Positions 10,067 to 22,269 of a stretch of DNA of 35,729 nt are shown in pieces. Position 1 is the stretch's first letter. Each line of letters begins with the position of its first letter. Made by a program: the position numbers and the translations under genes. The notes under the pieces were generated by a model. That model was not told the origin of the DNA. It did no database searches and saw only the letters and a list, made by a program, of their open reading frames with translations. This stretch comes from Nymphaea colorata (lineage: Eukaryota > Streptophyta > Magnoliopsida > Nymphaeales > Nymphaeaceae): NCBI RefSeq assembly GCF_008831285.2, contig NW_022205056.1, positions 1 to 35,729 of the forward strand, in the 5' to 3' direction.

Positions 10067-11873
10067 AAGAAGGTTCGGTCCTTCCAGTTTTCACTTTTCA
10101 CCTATTCAAATCAGACCTCAGGCATGCAATATCTTGGATCATATATATATGTAGCCCTCCACATACGTCATGAAAAGGTCTAAGATGCCCACCTAAGCAA
10201 GAAATCAAGTCTAAGGTCTCTGAGAAAACTTGTTCCTATAGGCCAATAAGCAAATTCTAGTCCATCAATTCGAGTTCTAATTCCAGATTTTTTAGACTGA
10301 CATCTCATCCACATCATGACAATGATGGTAGACACAAGTGCAGTTTCTCGTCTCCACCGCTCTTTTCCTCATTCCTCTTCTTAGCCACATGAACCTGCAG
10401 ACCCGTCAAAGCCAGACATGAGATCGAGTTGGCTGCACATCCTTATGAACTCACAAGTATACAGTACCATACCAAAAAGGATGGGGTTTTTGGTATTTTC
10501 AATTTTTTTAATGAAGTAATGTTCATTTTAGACTTTTTTAACTTTTTCTTAACCTCTTTTTAGCATTTTAAAATGTTTCTTTATTATTATATACAGGGAA
10601 AAAGATGGGGGTTTGGGTACTTTTGAATTTTTTATTATATACAATGTGGAGACATAGCACACTATAATGTGACAGTGGCCACAAGATTCAAGCCTTGAAC
10701 TCCTTGAATATGAACTACCTTGCGACCCAGTTGCCATATGTACCTGGAGGCAATCAACCAATCGTTATTCAAGTGATTCCGAATGAAGCATGATTTAGCC
10801 AATTCATCATCAATCGCCCATTTTAAAAGACACAGATTTGCTTATGGGTTTCTCTCAGTTTCCACTTGATTTCACATTTCACTCAGAGAAATTTCCAAAA
10901 TATTAACAAAGCAGCTCTCAGCGTCGATTTCACTCTCAAACTACAGGCCCACACGGACCATCTAGAGTCCAGCATCTGCAGTTTGCCATCACCCATTGAT
11001 GTTGAAGGCTCAAGCGACTATCTATGGCGTTGTTGAGGAATCGATCAATGACATCGGTGGAGTTGGTCAACGAGGGCATCTGCAGTTTCTCCGATGCCCT
11101 CCTCTTTGGTCAAGTGAACCTGCAGAACTTAGGGATGTCAAAGGGTTGGGTTAGGTCAGACCAGGCTGACTCTTACCTAAATGAATGTGGGTGAACCGGA
11201 TCTGGAAGAGCCTTCAGTTTTTTAACTTAATTTTTTCAATCCAGACCAGACTGATTACCTTAGGGGCTGTATGACTGCAGTAACACATCGTTATTATTCT
11301 CCTAAATCTACCCAAAACAAATGAGACATATTCATATAACACTGTAACAATTCTTCTATGAATCTGTCTTATTTGCAACAATGTATTACCGTTGCCAAAC
11401 AGCCTCTTAAATCTACCCAAGGGTTGAAAGTTTTTGGATCTAGATATTAAACCAAATGTAAAACCACACCAAACCCAGAAGCAAAAAGTAGGTGGGATAT
11501 ATGTTTGTATGTGTACGTATCTATTGTTCTTTTGTGTACTCGATGCTCCAATTGTTTAAACCATTACAAATTAGTCTTTAAAAGAACTGTTAATTGTTGC
11601 TAAAAACACTGGGAACTGTTGCTATGAACATATCGTAAACCATTGCCAATGCTCATTTTTGACAACTAGTTTTCAGTGATACATATATATATATATAGAC
11701 TCAGGTCATCCCGACTTCAATTCAATTACAGCCACCCAATATAATGCATTGAGCACGTAAATAAATGCATTCCTCAGTATGAGTCCCTAAGTGATTTACT
11801 GTGAGACATCGGAGGATTTCTCTATGCAAAGCTGGGTGGAGAAATTCATGGATTATATATATATATATAAAGA
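10067..11873 (+). repeat. repeat R copy B
   Basis: Direct copy of 1758-2306 plus 3885-5026, without the 1.6-kb block between them; the joint is at about 10637-10648. It starts immediately where copia fragment 1 stops, and ends in a TA run like copy A. I tested whether R could be the LTR of an element whose interior is the copia DNA. No primer-binding site lies next to 10067, no polypurine tract lies next to 5026, and the borders cut through coding sequence. R therefore does not look like an LTR of these elements. Its class remains unknown. Confidence 0.85.
10658..10755 (-). repeat. tRNA-like (SINE-type) segment inside repeat R, copy B
   Basis: Counterpart of 3893-3995. The minus strand shows a box-A-like 'caactgggtcgcaagg' and a box-B-like 'ggcttgaatcttgtgg'. 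It is not a complete tRNA. Confidence 0.35.
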
Positions 11874-13759
11874 AAAAGAGATATAATATATGTGTTCTTT
11901 CCAAAACTTAAACTGGTTCGACATTATACAAATCAACCTCTAGTTACTAATATTTTGATCTCACTGCCTCTCTCTCGTATATGGTAGAACAGACCCCATA
12001 TGACTAAAGTAGCGGTGGATTAGGCTGGACCAAGGCTTCACAAAGCCATGCTTGGGCTGACCCAAAGCCTTTATCGGCTATCCAAGCTTGGTCTGTTTAG
12101 TTATCCGGCTGGGCCTGACCATCAACTTCATGTTTATCTTCTATCCGATCCGATATCTAGGGGCAGAGGGGGGGGGGCACCTAGACCATGACCCCACCCA
12201 GCTAATAAAAAAACAATTACATTAAAAAAATTAAAAAAAATTAGTTGCATAATGTATTTTTTGGATTCGAGTTTGGTTTGGCCCTGCCCAGATAAGTTTG
12301 TTGGACCGTTTGGGCCGCCCTTGGAAAAAATCCTCGCTCTGCCCCTGCCAATATCTATCCTTATTTGAAACTCTTCACATTTCATTTTCTAATATTTTGG
12401 AAACCATTGGGAATATGTCAAGAGTTTGTATGGGAGTCGATCTGCTGGCATCATGCCAAAAGTTGTGGAAAAAAAAAAGGATAAAGATATGTATTTGGAC
12501 CAAGTCAAGCCCCCGATACCCAACCCAGGCCAGCTATCTCTGCGAGTTTTTTTATCTGCCCATTAGGTCAAATGTCCATCTGGTGCCTGGCCCAGTGCCT
12601 ACCCTCAGAGTGAAGTCATAGTGTTTTGGCAGCATATATAGGACTTTTTCTAGGAAGTTCCCACTGATCTTGTGTGAGTGAGAGGTTTGCCTTCATTGAG
12701 AACTTACTTGTCAGCTAATTAACAATTTTGGGTCATGCATTTGAAAGAACCAAACATGGATTTTTTTGCACCCTTTAGATATGATAAAAGTCATTCAGTT
12801 CATCAGTTTATAGTAATGTAATTAAAATATCATTGGACGCGATACAATGAGGCTAATTGGTCTTCACCTATAAAAATTAAAGACTACTTAAGATATTACT
12901 AGTACTTTTATATGGGACAATTCTAGCATGTCGAATACCCAGTGTTGTTAGGTAATTATAAAGTTAAAAATCTATGGTTGAAAGCACCACAAACAGTTGT
13001 TGAAATCACTACAAACTATTATAAAAACACACTACCACCACAAACTATAAACCGTTGCTAATACCCCTTCAGTGTCTATATTTTAGCAAATAATTTTTTA
13101 TTTTGAGATATATGACCAAATGTAGCATCCATCAAATTTGAATCCACACATACACACATGTTCAAATTTGTCATATGTCAGATCTTTTCTTATTTCTAAA
13201 AAAAAAAAAATTGGTTGCTAAAGCATGCAGCTGTATTAGCAATAGTGTATCACATAGTACCTATTTATGGCACTTTTAGGAATGATTTATGGTGTTGTTA
13301 GTGACAGATTTTAAATCTTTTAGTCGTCCAACATCTAGAAGATTAAAATGAATATATATGTATATTTGTTTATTTAATATTTATTTATCTATATTTTTAA
13401 TTATATTTATATTTATATTGGTTCTTCGTTCTTGAAAACATTAATATTCAAAACGAATCTTGTTCTTACTAATTTTGCCTGTATTGCTAAAAATGATGCA
13501 AAACGACAAAAATGCATGAAGCTCCAATGCTGTGATGTATACCTTGTCCCTTCATTTGGGGCCAGAAATGCCACCACCTTCCTTGACCAGGAACTGTTCC
13601 GACGGAGTCGGGCTGGGTCTCCCCTTCCATTAATGATGAAAAAGAATACAAAGAATAAAAAAGAAAAAACACAATTAAGAACCAGCATCACTAAACCTCG
13701 ACACTGTTGCTCGCTCAGCAAAGAGATAGCCTCCAAAGACAAGTGATTTTTTACCACAT
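11874..13759. other. non-coding stretch with an embedded MITE
   Basis: No gene seen. At 12000-12125 there is GC-richer repetitive sequence of the 'ggctgggcctgacc' kind, interrupted by the MITE at 12160-12349. At 12965-13080 the sequence carries several 'caccacaaac', 'cactacaaac' and 'aaccgttgctaat' words. These resemble the short subterminal repeats of CACTA elements, but no element ends were found. Open frames of about 100-115 codons at 13413-13757 overlap on both strands and look like chance. Confidence 0.5.
12160..12349. mobile_element. hAT-like MITE with 8-bp target-site duplication
   Basis: The left end reads ggggcagagg and the right end, reverse-complemented, reads ggcaggggcagagcg, giving a terminal inverted repeat with core ggggcagag. 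The flanks are gatatcta (12152-12159) and aatatcta (12350-12357), a 7-of-8 direct repeat. That length suits hAT superfamily insertion, and ends of this 'caggggcagag' type are common in plant hAT MITEs. The element is 190 bp, AT-rich in the middle, and codes for nothing. The left tip seems to have lost about four bases. Confidence 0.65.
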
Positions 13760-16320
13760 TGAGGAAAACCTTCTTCTCACTATTGAGCCTACCAAAGAAC
13801 CAGCGTCACTCTCTTAGTTCCTTGACACGAGAACTAAGAGCATGACAGTTTGTGATTAGAGTAACATGACAGTCTTCAGGAATCCTCTATGTAAGAACAG
13901 AATCCATAATTCTGATCATGTTTGAGAAAAGAAACCTTTGTACCACCAACCTGGTTTTCCTGATTGGGGAGGCATTAAACCAAAGTGAACCAGCCACTTT
14001 ATAAACATTTGCAACACAAGCAGTGACCATTTCCATCCACCACTCATCTCTACTCTGACAATGCCAAAAAGGACTGAAAATTATGGTTTGTAGCCAGATA
14101 TTTATCGCCTATTTTACACATTTTCCTTATTGTTGTTTATTCATGCTTGATCTTAACCACCTCTTTAGCACCAACTGATTTTTGGAACAGCATAGCTTCC
14201 AGATTATGATGTTGAAGCAGGCAAGCCAACACCATCCGAATTCTTTACATGAGAACCTCTTCCTCCACCACCAGTTCCAGATAGAGAAAGAGTCTATTCT
14301 ATGGAATTTATCAACCATGAATAGATGTATTGCTAAATGTTCATAGCATAAGTATCCCACAAACTTTACAGGTGACCATGAATTCTAGATTTTTGGCTCA
14401 CAAACTTTACAGGTTTACAATTTTCTTTAGAACAAAGAAAATCGGCACTTTGCATGAGCCAAAGTTGAAGGCAATCTCCAATGCATTGCACATGTCTCCA
14501 TAGATTTCACTCAATGTGGCGCTGTATTAGCATTTCCTTAACAGACTTTCGAAGGAAAGGTTCTGCCTCCCCAAACAGATCCAATGGAATCTGCTTGAGT
14601 AAAACATCCCCGCAGTCTACCCAGAACTCCGTAAGCTCTCCATTCATCACCTTTCAAGTAACAGATTAGATCCCCACCAAGAGAAGAAATATTGGGAAAG
14701 ATTTCCACATACCAAGACTTTTCCTACTCAAATATTTCTTCATGCATAATGAATCCCATATGCCCTGGTGAAAAATTAATATACATCCGAGAAGCAACAG
14801 GTTAGCTTCATTGACCTCTTTAAATTTTATAATACTCATCCCACCTTCCTATTTATGAAATGTCAAGACATTCATGGCATTTAAATGGGGCTTACCTGTG
14901 TCTGACTGTTCCTATAAAAAACTGCACATAATCTGTTCTATTTTCTTAGTGACACCAAGCGGGCACTTGAACAGCAACATCCAGCAAATACAAAGTGCTT
15001 CTAATACTGATTTGATCAAGCAGATCCTACCTGCATAGGAAAGTAGCATTCGTTTTCATAAACTTAGTCTACTTTGCATTTTTAAAACAATAAGAATCGG
15101 ATCAACGTTCTCAAATTCGTTGGCTTGGGAGGGAGACCCAAATGTCGAGTAGGAAACTGTCCTAGGCTCTAGCCAAACTGATTACAAATACTTGCAATCT
15201 TGCTTTGGACCATATTGAAAGAGAAGAATGCTGATTTTTGAAGGTTAATCATCATTCCAGCATGGAGTTCAAATAGGAAAAAAAAATTGTAGATGAAGAA
15301 AGCCATTCTTGAAGGCTTTTAAGAAAATCAAGATGTCATCAGCATAGATTGTAGAAAAGACTCCCTCTATGCCTCTTCCAATATGCGGGACTTCAATCAT
15401 TCTTCTTTCCATTGCAGCTTGCAATGTACGTGAAAATATTTTCATAACAATGAGGAATAAAAATGAAGATAAAGGGTATCTTTTTTGCAGACCCTGAGAA
15501 TATCCAAAGTATTCACCTTGATGGTCATTATTCACAAGAGCATAAAAGGCATTTGTCATTACTGTCATTACTCTTTGAGTCCAAATAGGATGAAATCCCA
15601 AATGCAACATGGCAGCTTGTAAGAAAGTCCAATTGACCCTGTCATATGCTTTTGATAGGTCTATCTTCAACATAAGCTAGTTGACCCTTAAGACATTGCA
15701 TATACTATCTCAAGCACAAGGAGGAGAGATTGATGGATGTTTCTATCTTTCAAAAAACAACCTTGCATGTTGGAAATGACCCACTTTAGTACCTTCTTCA
15801 TTCTCGAAACCATGATTCTGAAAATAAATTTCAGTACACTAGTTGCTTAACAAATTCTAAATCAAATTTAAGAATTAAGATTATATGATTTCTGCCTAGT
15901 TTCTTAACAAACTTTCCTTTCTAAAAAAGAATCTCTAATTGCGACGGTGATATTAGTCCTTACCATGTCCCAATTATATTGAAAGAACGAATTCGGAAAC
16001 CCATCCAGACCTGGTGCACTATTGGAGTTGGCACCCACAACAGCCTATTACACTTCCTCATCTGAAATGGGACTTTTGTCCGTTAAGTTTCCTTTTATAA
16101 ATATGCAGTGGCCAACAGCAAGCTCATCCATAATCATTTTTGTTGAGTTGTCACTGGCAAAAAATCTTTAAAAATAAGAAGTACATGCTGAAAGAATTTT
16201 ATTGTCCTCATAAAACTCCCCATCATCCATCTTCATGTGCAAGAGTCCATTTTTTTGGACATTTTCTTCAACATAGCATGAAATAGTTTGCTGTTATTAT
16301 CCCTTCTTTTAGCCATGATA
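13760..16320 (-). mobile_element. LINE (L1-type non-LTR retrotransposon), 5'-truncated and degenerate
   Basis: Minus-strand motifs in the order of plant L1 ORF2: RRDNNSKLFHAML (consensus GDRNTKFFH, about 16290-16320), NSAPGLDGFPNSFF (consensus NKAPGPDGF, about 15970-16040), RMKKVLKWVIS and QGCFLKDRNI (consensus QSAFIPGRSI), DLSKAYDRVNW (near 15640), SQGLQKRYPLSSFLF (consensus RQGDPLSPYLF), and TIYADDILIF (near 15340, catalytic YADD intact). Then come LSYAGRICLIKSVLEAL and KCPLGVTKKIEQIMCSFL, and at 13900-14100 a decayed zinc-binding/RNase H-side segment (DEWWMEMVTACVANV). The endonuclease domain is absent, and many stops and shifts occur. No clear poly(A) end or target-site duplication was found. 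Confidence 0.88.
15269..15673 (-). pseudogene. LINE reverse transcriptase core (longest open piece)
   Basis: A 134-residue open segment begins within the DLSKAYDRVNW motif and passes LHLGFHPIWTQRVMTVM, SQGLQKRYPLSSFLFLIVM and GVFSTIYADDILIF, so it spans the palm of a non-LTR reverse transcriptase. Both palm Asp boxes (the first in DLSKAYD, the second in YADD) are present. The RQGDP motif is degraded to LQKRYP. Upstream and downstream parts of the same protein lie in other frames, so no full-length enzyme can be made. It would act in target-primed reverse transcription. Confidence 0.88.
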
Positions 16321-18960
16321 ACTTTCATTTCGCTAATGCAGACTGGAAGCTGCCACCTTCAAATATCTTTGGAACATTTAGAAGTCCAATCGCCTGCTTA
16401 GCCATTAAAGATGGAGAGATGCCCATCATTGGGAATATTGCGCAGCAGAACATGCATGTCAAGTATGATCTGGGCAACAGACTGCTTTCTTTTGCACCAA
16501 CTGAATGTACACAGGGCTAAGGTCCAGCCATGAAACAAGCCCAACATGTAGAAATGAACTGATTATCGTAGGAACAAAAGTTCTAGACTTTTGTCACCTA
16601 TAAGTAAGGGTTTTATTTGGTCATAATTGTGTGTTTCTGATTATTGCACGTTCAACTCTCTCCCTCCCCCCCTTGTGGATCTAAAAGTTAGAATCTTAGA
16701 AATGACACATTTTGTATGTCATTCATTATCTTTTCTCTTAGTCTGACCACAGTTGATCATTTTGAGGTTTTTTTCTGTGTCAAACTGACAAGTCTTATAA
16801 TAATTCCATGTTAATTCTTTTCAAATATGAGGTTGATGTTCTATTTTATTTGACTTCAAAGGTGGTGTTGCAAGGAGCAATAGAGGGCATCTTAGATTAT
16901 CTTGAAAGGGCAGTGCGGATACATATAAGGTAGTTTGGCGGTATTTGCTACACTTTTTTTACATTTGGTTTCTTCAGAGTTATCAAAGACTCAAAGGTGA
17001 CATGTTATTTGAAGTGATAATGCCCTACACATTTACATTAATTCTCTATTTATTTATGTATTACATATAGCTATTTATCTACGTATTTATATCTATATTT
17101 TAATGCATGTTTGTTCATATTTTTCTACACATGCTATCTTGCATATGCTATGGTGGTCATCCTCTCTAATGTCTCTCCTATCTTTTACGAGTCACCTTTC
17201 TAATAGTGTGTCTTGTAATTAATAGCTAAGTCAAAGAGAATATCAAGTGTTTTTAGTAGGTGCAGCTACAAAGCATTCTACATTTCAAGCATGCATTTTT
17301 ACCATAGCTTCTGCTCGTTTTGCTTTGGATATTCTTTTGTCGATTAATTCCTCTGGGTCTTTGAAAATGGGTGCAGTAGATTGTGGCTAACCTATGTAAT
17401 CTTATAACTCTCTCTAACGATCTATATTCAGCCATTCAATATGGTTTCAAAACTGATATTTGGTCTCTTCTCTCTCTCGTTTTTTCCATGATGGCCAATA
17501 TTTTTGTATGATAATTGTACTAATTTTTTTAGTATAAGTTTTGGATATGGTTTGCAAATTGATTATATGAGATGGCTGCACATTGTCGAGCATTCAAAGC
17601 TTTTGTAAGACCTACTTTCTTTGATCCATTCCACATACTTTGTATGCATGAACATATTTATTTGGAAATCAGTACAATCTACTTATTTATTAAGAATTTT
17701 ATGACTTTGTACTTTTTGATATGCCACCTTATATTGAACAACTTCAAGGCCTTCCTCCTACAACACATGGGTAAGATGATTATTCAGTCTCATTACTATG
17801 TAGCATGGGTATGGATGTAAGAATTCCTCTTTGCCCTAATTGCTGTTCATGGAGCGTCCAAGATCTTTTGGGCTTATAGCCTTTATACTGTCTATTGCCT
17901 TCTTGCTATTTTTAGTAACCTTACTTGGTCTACTTAATCCTTTCTCTCGATCTTATCTTGGTATATCTTCTATTGGGTTACTGCTGATTTTATTTCTAGA
18001 ATGTTGTTACAGGTGGCCAATTTACTCAACAAGTAGAATGTATTGGTGAAATTATAAATATAATTCTTAAGATTGATGGCACATGTATAGCTATTGGAAA
18101 CAAGTTACATGTCACAGGTGTAATCTACTTGCTACTAAGTATAGTAGTTGAAACACATAGTTGTTGTTTGAGACATGGTGCATTTGCAAAGAGCTGCCTC
18201 TCTTTAATGTAACAATATATATATATATTCTCATGATTCGCTTTGTAAACTACTTTGCTAAAAATACCTTAAGACTGTAACAGTTTGAATTTCCGAATTT
18301 CCTCCTTTTCTTTGTAGTTTCATCAGTATCAAGTCAATTTTAGTAGGAACTTGCATTTTGTCCCTTGATGGCATGAAGCTGGTTTTGACTTTGTTGATCA
18401 TGAGTTAATTTCTCTTCTAGAGAACATCCAAGTCATCTCATCAGATCTGAACTAGTTATGGTCCAATCAGGCACTGCAGATGTGGATGTCAGCATGGAGC
18501 GGAGAGTTAATCAAGATCTAGACTCGATGAGCATGATTGATTCATAGAAGCTTGTCCTTTCTAAGGTGCATGCTAGATTAGTTTCTTCCTCTTGTAGAAG
18601 CTTGCTATTGATTGAGGCTGGTTAGTTTCTTTGTGCTGAAAACTCATCTATTCTTTGTTCTTCGATCTTGTAGGCAGAAGTTGATGTGGAAATCAAGAAG
18701 CTTACTGCCCGCCCAATATTGTTGAAGGTAACCCATGCTTGGGTTACATCAAATACATCATTTTTCCATGGCTGGGAAGTTTGAAGTAGAATGGGAGGAA
18801 TGGTGGAAACAAGTAAATTTTAACAATTCTTTCTTTTATAAATGCATTCTTAATTCAGACTTGATAGGGATGTCTAATCTGAAACTGTCGTTATCCATGT
18901 AAATTTTCAAATTTATATTGATTTGTCAAGTTTTCTCAACACGGGCACGTCATTGGATAA
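16321..18960. other. unassigned stretch with a few exon-like segments
   Basis: No gene is recognised. Three short segments have splice-like borders on the plus strand: 16862-16930 (ends 'aag|gtagtt', reads VVLQGAIEGILDYLERAV), 18420-18547 (after 'cttctag', reads EHPSHLIRSELVMVQSG and stays open for about 40 codons) and 18675-18728 (between 'cttgtag' and 'gtaacc', reads AEVDVEIKKLTARPILLK). They do not assemble into a protein I know, and 18547 ends in a stop. They could be remnants of a split gene or chance. The rest is AT-rich, with a short TA tract at about 18213-18229. Confidence 0.3.
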
Positions 18961-20959
18961 AATCTGATAATGACCAGTCCACGCACTTCTAAAATGGCGG
19001 CAGGTGATCTGAGGCTAGCGAAACATTTTTGGCAACACTGCAAATGGCAAGGACGAGTATTGGTAATTTGCGAGTTGGCAATAAACTTATTTGCAACGAC
19101 AAAAGGCATTGCCAATAGCTTGTCTTTATTGCTGTGGAGGATCAAACACAACTTAAAGTACAATGGAGGATCGAATCAATCTCTCAAACCATCCGGATAT
19201 AAGTACACCACCACAATTTTCTTTGTAACTTTTGATGCAAACTCTGCTGGGAGTTAGGCTGCCGTCCCTTTTAGTAGAAAGAATAAGTAATGAATCTACA
19301 TCAAAGAGTAACTTTGTCAATATTACTTGAACATCCCCTTCCTGACGATCGGGGTGCCCACACACTATTTTCTTTGTCTTTATATGTTTTTTTATCAATA
19401 TTCTATTGACAATGATTTTGTTTTTTTAAACTTCAGCAGTACATTATAATAACCGTCATACATGTTTTCTATTATTCTTCTACTTACCAGATGATCATTC
19501 TCCAAATAGGTCGATTTGAAGCCTTGCAACCAGAAACAATCTATTCATGCAAATGTTTAATCATAGTGTTTCTCTCCCTGCAAAGAGCTGATCTCTTTCT
19601 TGCACAATAACACTGTTATCATTTTGCACAAGAGAAGATCTATGGGGATTGTCAGGCATTTCTTCATATTCATGTTGGTAGAACTTTATTATTTTCTCCT
19701 AGTGATTGGACACTTGACCTTCTTTTTTTTTCTTTTGCTTGGAGAAAGAGTGAAACTAGAGATGGGAATCGTTTTTCACCATTTTTTCTTATGTTATCTT
19801 AGATTGTCAATTTTCTTTATCCATTTTCCTTTGTCTTAATAAAAGGAAAAACAATTAACATGACATGGCAAGCATGAGGCAGGGGATTGAAACCTACACA
19901 TCACTCAATTGGCCGCCTTGATCCAAGACAATCCATTTTCAATCAACATGAAAAAGTTTGTATTATAATTTCTGTAAAAACTTTTCAAGGAAGTAAGCGA
20001 TAGGGTGGTTCTACGCCGAAGTTTTCAAATTTCATATACTAAATCTCTAAGATCAGTGTTGATGAGGACAGCAATTTGTTGATATGTTTGCATTCCCAAA
20101 ATTTACTTTGATTTTTGAATTGCTTCAGCAATATAAAATTTTATTTTTGAAATGAGAGAGTGGGAATCACCAGTCTGTATGAAGATTGATTGTTCTCGGG
20201 ATGTTTATGAGGATAACCAATCCAACGGCTATACTTATTCTTTATGCATTTCACTTTTGCTTAAAAATATTTTTCATTCTAAATATGGTGTGGTGTTTAG
20301 AGAAAATGTTGAAGATTTGATATTTCAAATTTTTGAGAAAGTTTTAAAGAATCATTTAAGAGCATAATCCATTATGATTTGAGAGATTTTGAATTGAGAA
20401 ATCTTTGCAAATATTATTTAGAAACCTATGGAAGATAATATGGGTATTTTAAAGATCATTTTTTAATGTTGATTTAGTGTCCTCTTAAGAACTTAAGTAA
20501 ATTTAAGATTTTCCTCTAATTCGGTATTACATCGCTAGAGCTTCATTTCATGTTACTTAAATTCTTTTAGAGAAATGCATGTGATTATTTGTGAATTTCC
20601 CAAGTGCATGTGAATGTATGAATGGATTGAACTTATATAATTGGAAGCAAATCCTTCATTCCTACTATAACATTTATCTAAAAGCATTTTTACCATCACA
20701 TACAGGTAAGTTTCCCACTTTTATTTACATAATTGTCTTCAATATTCTTATGAAGAGAGACAAATTTTTGAAAATGGAATGAGGTTGTAGACTATCAAGC
20801 ATGATTCTAATATTAGATCATTAATTGAGTTTTGGTCTCAATGAAGTTGATAAACAAATATTAAAATCCTAGACCTTAGGGAAGAGGTGTTTGAGAAAAT
20901 GTGTTTGAAAAAATTGAAAGAAATGAAAGGAAAATAAAAAAGAAATGATTCTTAGTAAT
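18961..20959. other. unassigned AT-rich stretch
   Basis: No gene seen. Bases 19020-19100 contain repeated words ('ggcaacactgcaaatggcaa', 'tttgcaacgaca', 'ggcattgccaa') of the type found near ends of CACTA or similar transposons. A tRNA-like pair on the minus strand (ggtttcaatcccc near 19880-19893 with a preceding ggccaattgag) may be another SINE trace. The open frames (71-95 codons) show no recognisable domains. Confidence 0.45.
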
Positions 20960-21378
20960 GTCTTAATTTTTAAAAGAGAGAGGTGCATATATGTATACAT
21001 ATATATAGTCACATGTATACATATGTGAAAAGTTATAAAAGAAAGATTTTAAATCTAATAGAAAGAGAGAGGTAGAAGAAGATTTTTTTTAGAGAGAGAG
21101 ATTTTAGAGAGAGAAAATAAAATGCACATATAAATTCATTTATATGTATACGTATATAAAAAATTGTAAAAGAAAATGTTAAACTATAGGGAAAAGAAGA
21201 CAAAGAGAGGTAATTATGTGTATGTTGGTAGAAGAAGTTTTTTTTAGAGAGAGATTTTAGAGAGAGAAAATGAAATGCACATATAATTCATTTATATGTG
21301 TATGTATATAAAAAATTGTAAACGAAAATGTTAAACTATAGGGAAAAGAAGACAAAGAGAGGTAATTATGTGTATGTA
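20960..21378 (+). repeat. tandem repeat, about 155-bp unit, two clear copies and one worn copy
   Basis: Unit 1 (21071-21226) and unit 2 (21227-21378) both read 'ggtagaagaag.tttttttagagagagattttagagagagaaaat.aaatgcacatata...' and end 'gggaaaagaagacaaagagaggtaattatgtgtatg'; they differ at few positions. A more diverged copy at about 20960-21070 shares 'gtgcatatatgtatacata', 'aaaagttataaaagaaa' and 'agaaagagagaggt'. It is non-coding and purine-rich. It probably arose by slippage or unequal exchange, recently for the last two units. Confidence 0.85.
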
Positions 21379-21890
21379 TAAGTATATGACACGTATATAC
21401 ACATATGCCTTTATGAATGTTGAAATCAAGAAATAACTTGAAAAATATCTGACTTCGGTTTTTCTATATAAGTCGATGAGGAACTTGGGCTCATGCAAGA
21501 GGCTAAATTAAGTTTCCGAAGCCTCATTGAAGATGGTTCTTGCTTTCAAAATTCTTTTGGAAACATGAATCCAAATATTTTTATACGTGAGCATAAATAA
21601 TAATCATTTCATCTATTACAAGGAAATGGAGAGCAACATAAAAAAGCTCTTATTGGGATCCATATTCGGGTGATTTCAGGAAGATGCATTTTTTAACATG
21701 TACACTGAAGGGCTTTTTCTGGTTGGACAAATCCTAACATCATAATCAACATAATAATGAAGAAATTCCAACCCAAACGCTCATTCTTATTGTTTATTTG
21801 CATATTCATTAAAAAAATTAGTTTACTATGCGTGAACATCATCTCAAACATGAACAATTAACAACATGAACGATTGACAAAGTCCTATCA

Positions 21891-22092
21891 TGTAAATTAA
21901 TCATTTCAATTCAACAGGACGGTTCACCTTTTTTTGACTTCTCCATCACTAAAAGTGAAAGTGTGGTGGAAGAATGAAATAATGTGACAGCTCTATGCCT
22001 TTTCAGTTCTTATGCATGTCTAGAGAGAGAGGGAGCGAGAGCAAACAGAAAGATGGGAATTCCTTCCGGCAATAGCTAGTGTTGCTCGACGA
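21891..22092 (+). repeat. direct repeat D, copy 1
   Basis: It aligns with 22580-22793: both begin 'tgta.attaat', continue with 'attcaacagg', 'aagtgaaa', 'ggaagaa', 'gtgacagctc' and 'gatgggaatt', and end in 'aatag.tag.tgt.gct'. Identity is about 70-75 percent by eye. Function unknown, non-coding. No primer-binding site follows it, so a miniature LTR is not supported. Confidence 0.75.
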
Positions 22093-22269
22093 TCATGAAG
22101 ATTCATGAGGACCGTGGTGTAGGTACTGTGAGTAGCTTTAAAATAGGGAAGGGAAGTTGGTTGATCAAGGCAGGGCGTCTTTCAAATGTGGTGTCATTAG
22201 CATATCAGTTTTCTACATGCTTTTGTGGTTGATGCTGATTTGTGTTGAAGTTGGTGATATACGTGAGAG

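Noticed and set aside
1758-11873. Repeat R copies as the LTRs of one copia retrotransposon
   Set aside because: No primer-binding site or polypurine tract lies at the inner borders, the borders cut through pol coding sequence, and the interior holds pieces of two elements, each with its own integrase.
12134-12385. 83-codon minus-strand frame with a glycine-rich start
   Set aside because: It runs across the MITE and its poly-G/poly-A tracts, so it is a by-product of simple sequence.
13413-13757. Overlapping 104- and 114-codon frames on opposite strands
   Set aside because: No domain, poly-Phe run from an A-rich tract, and next to the LINE 3' end; not credible as a gene.
17840-18049. 69-codon hydrophobic frame that could be a membrane protein
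   Set aside because: Hydrophobicity comes from T-rich sequence, and no family resemblance or neighbouring exons support it.
21709-21782. Small Tourist-like element (gggctttttctggttgg / gagcgtttgggttgg)
   Set aside because: Very short and without a matching TWA duplication; probably chance.
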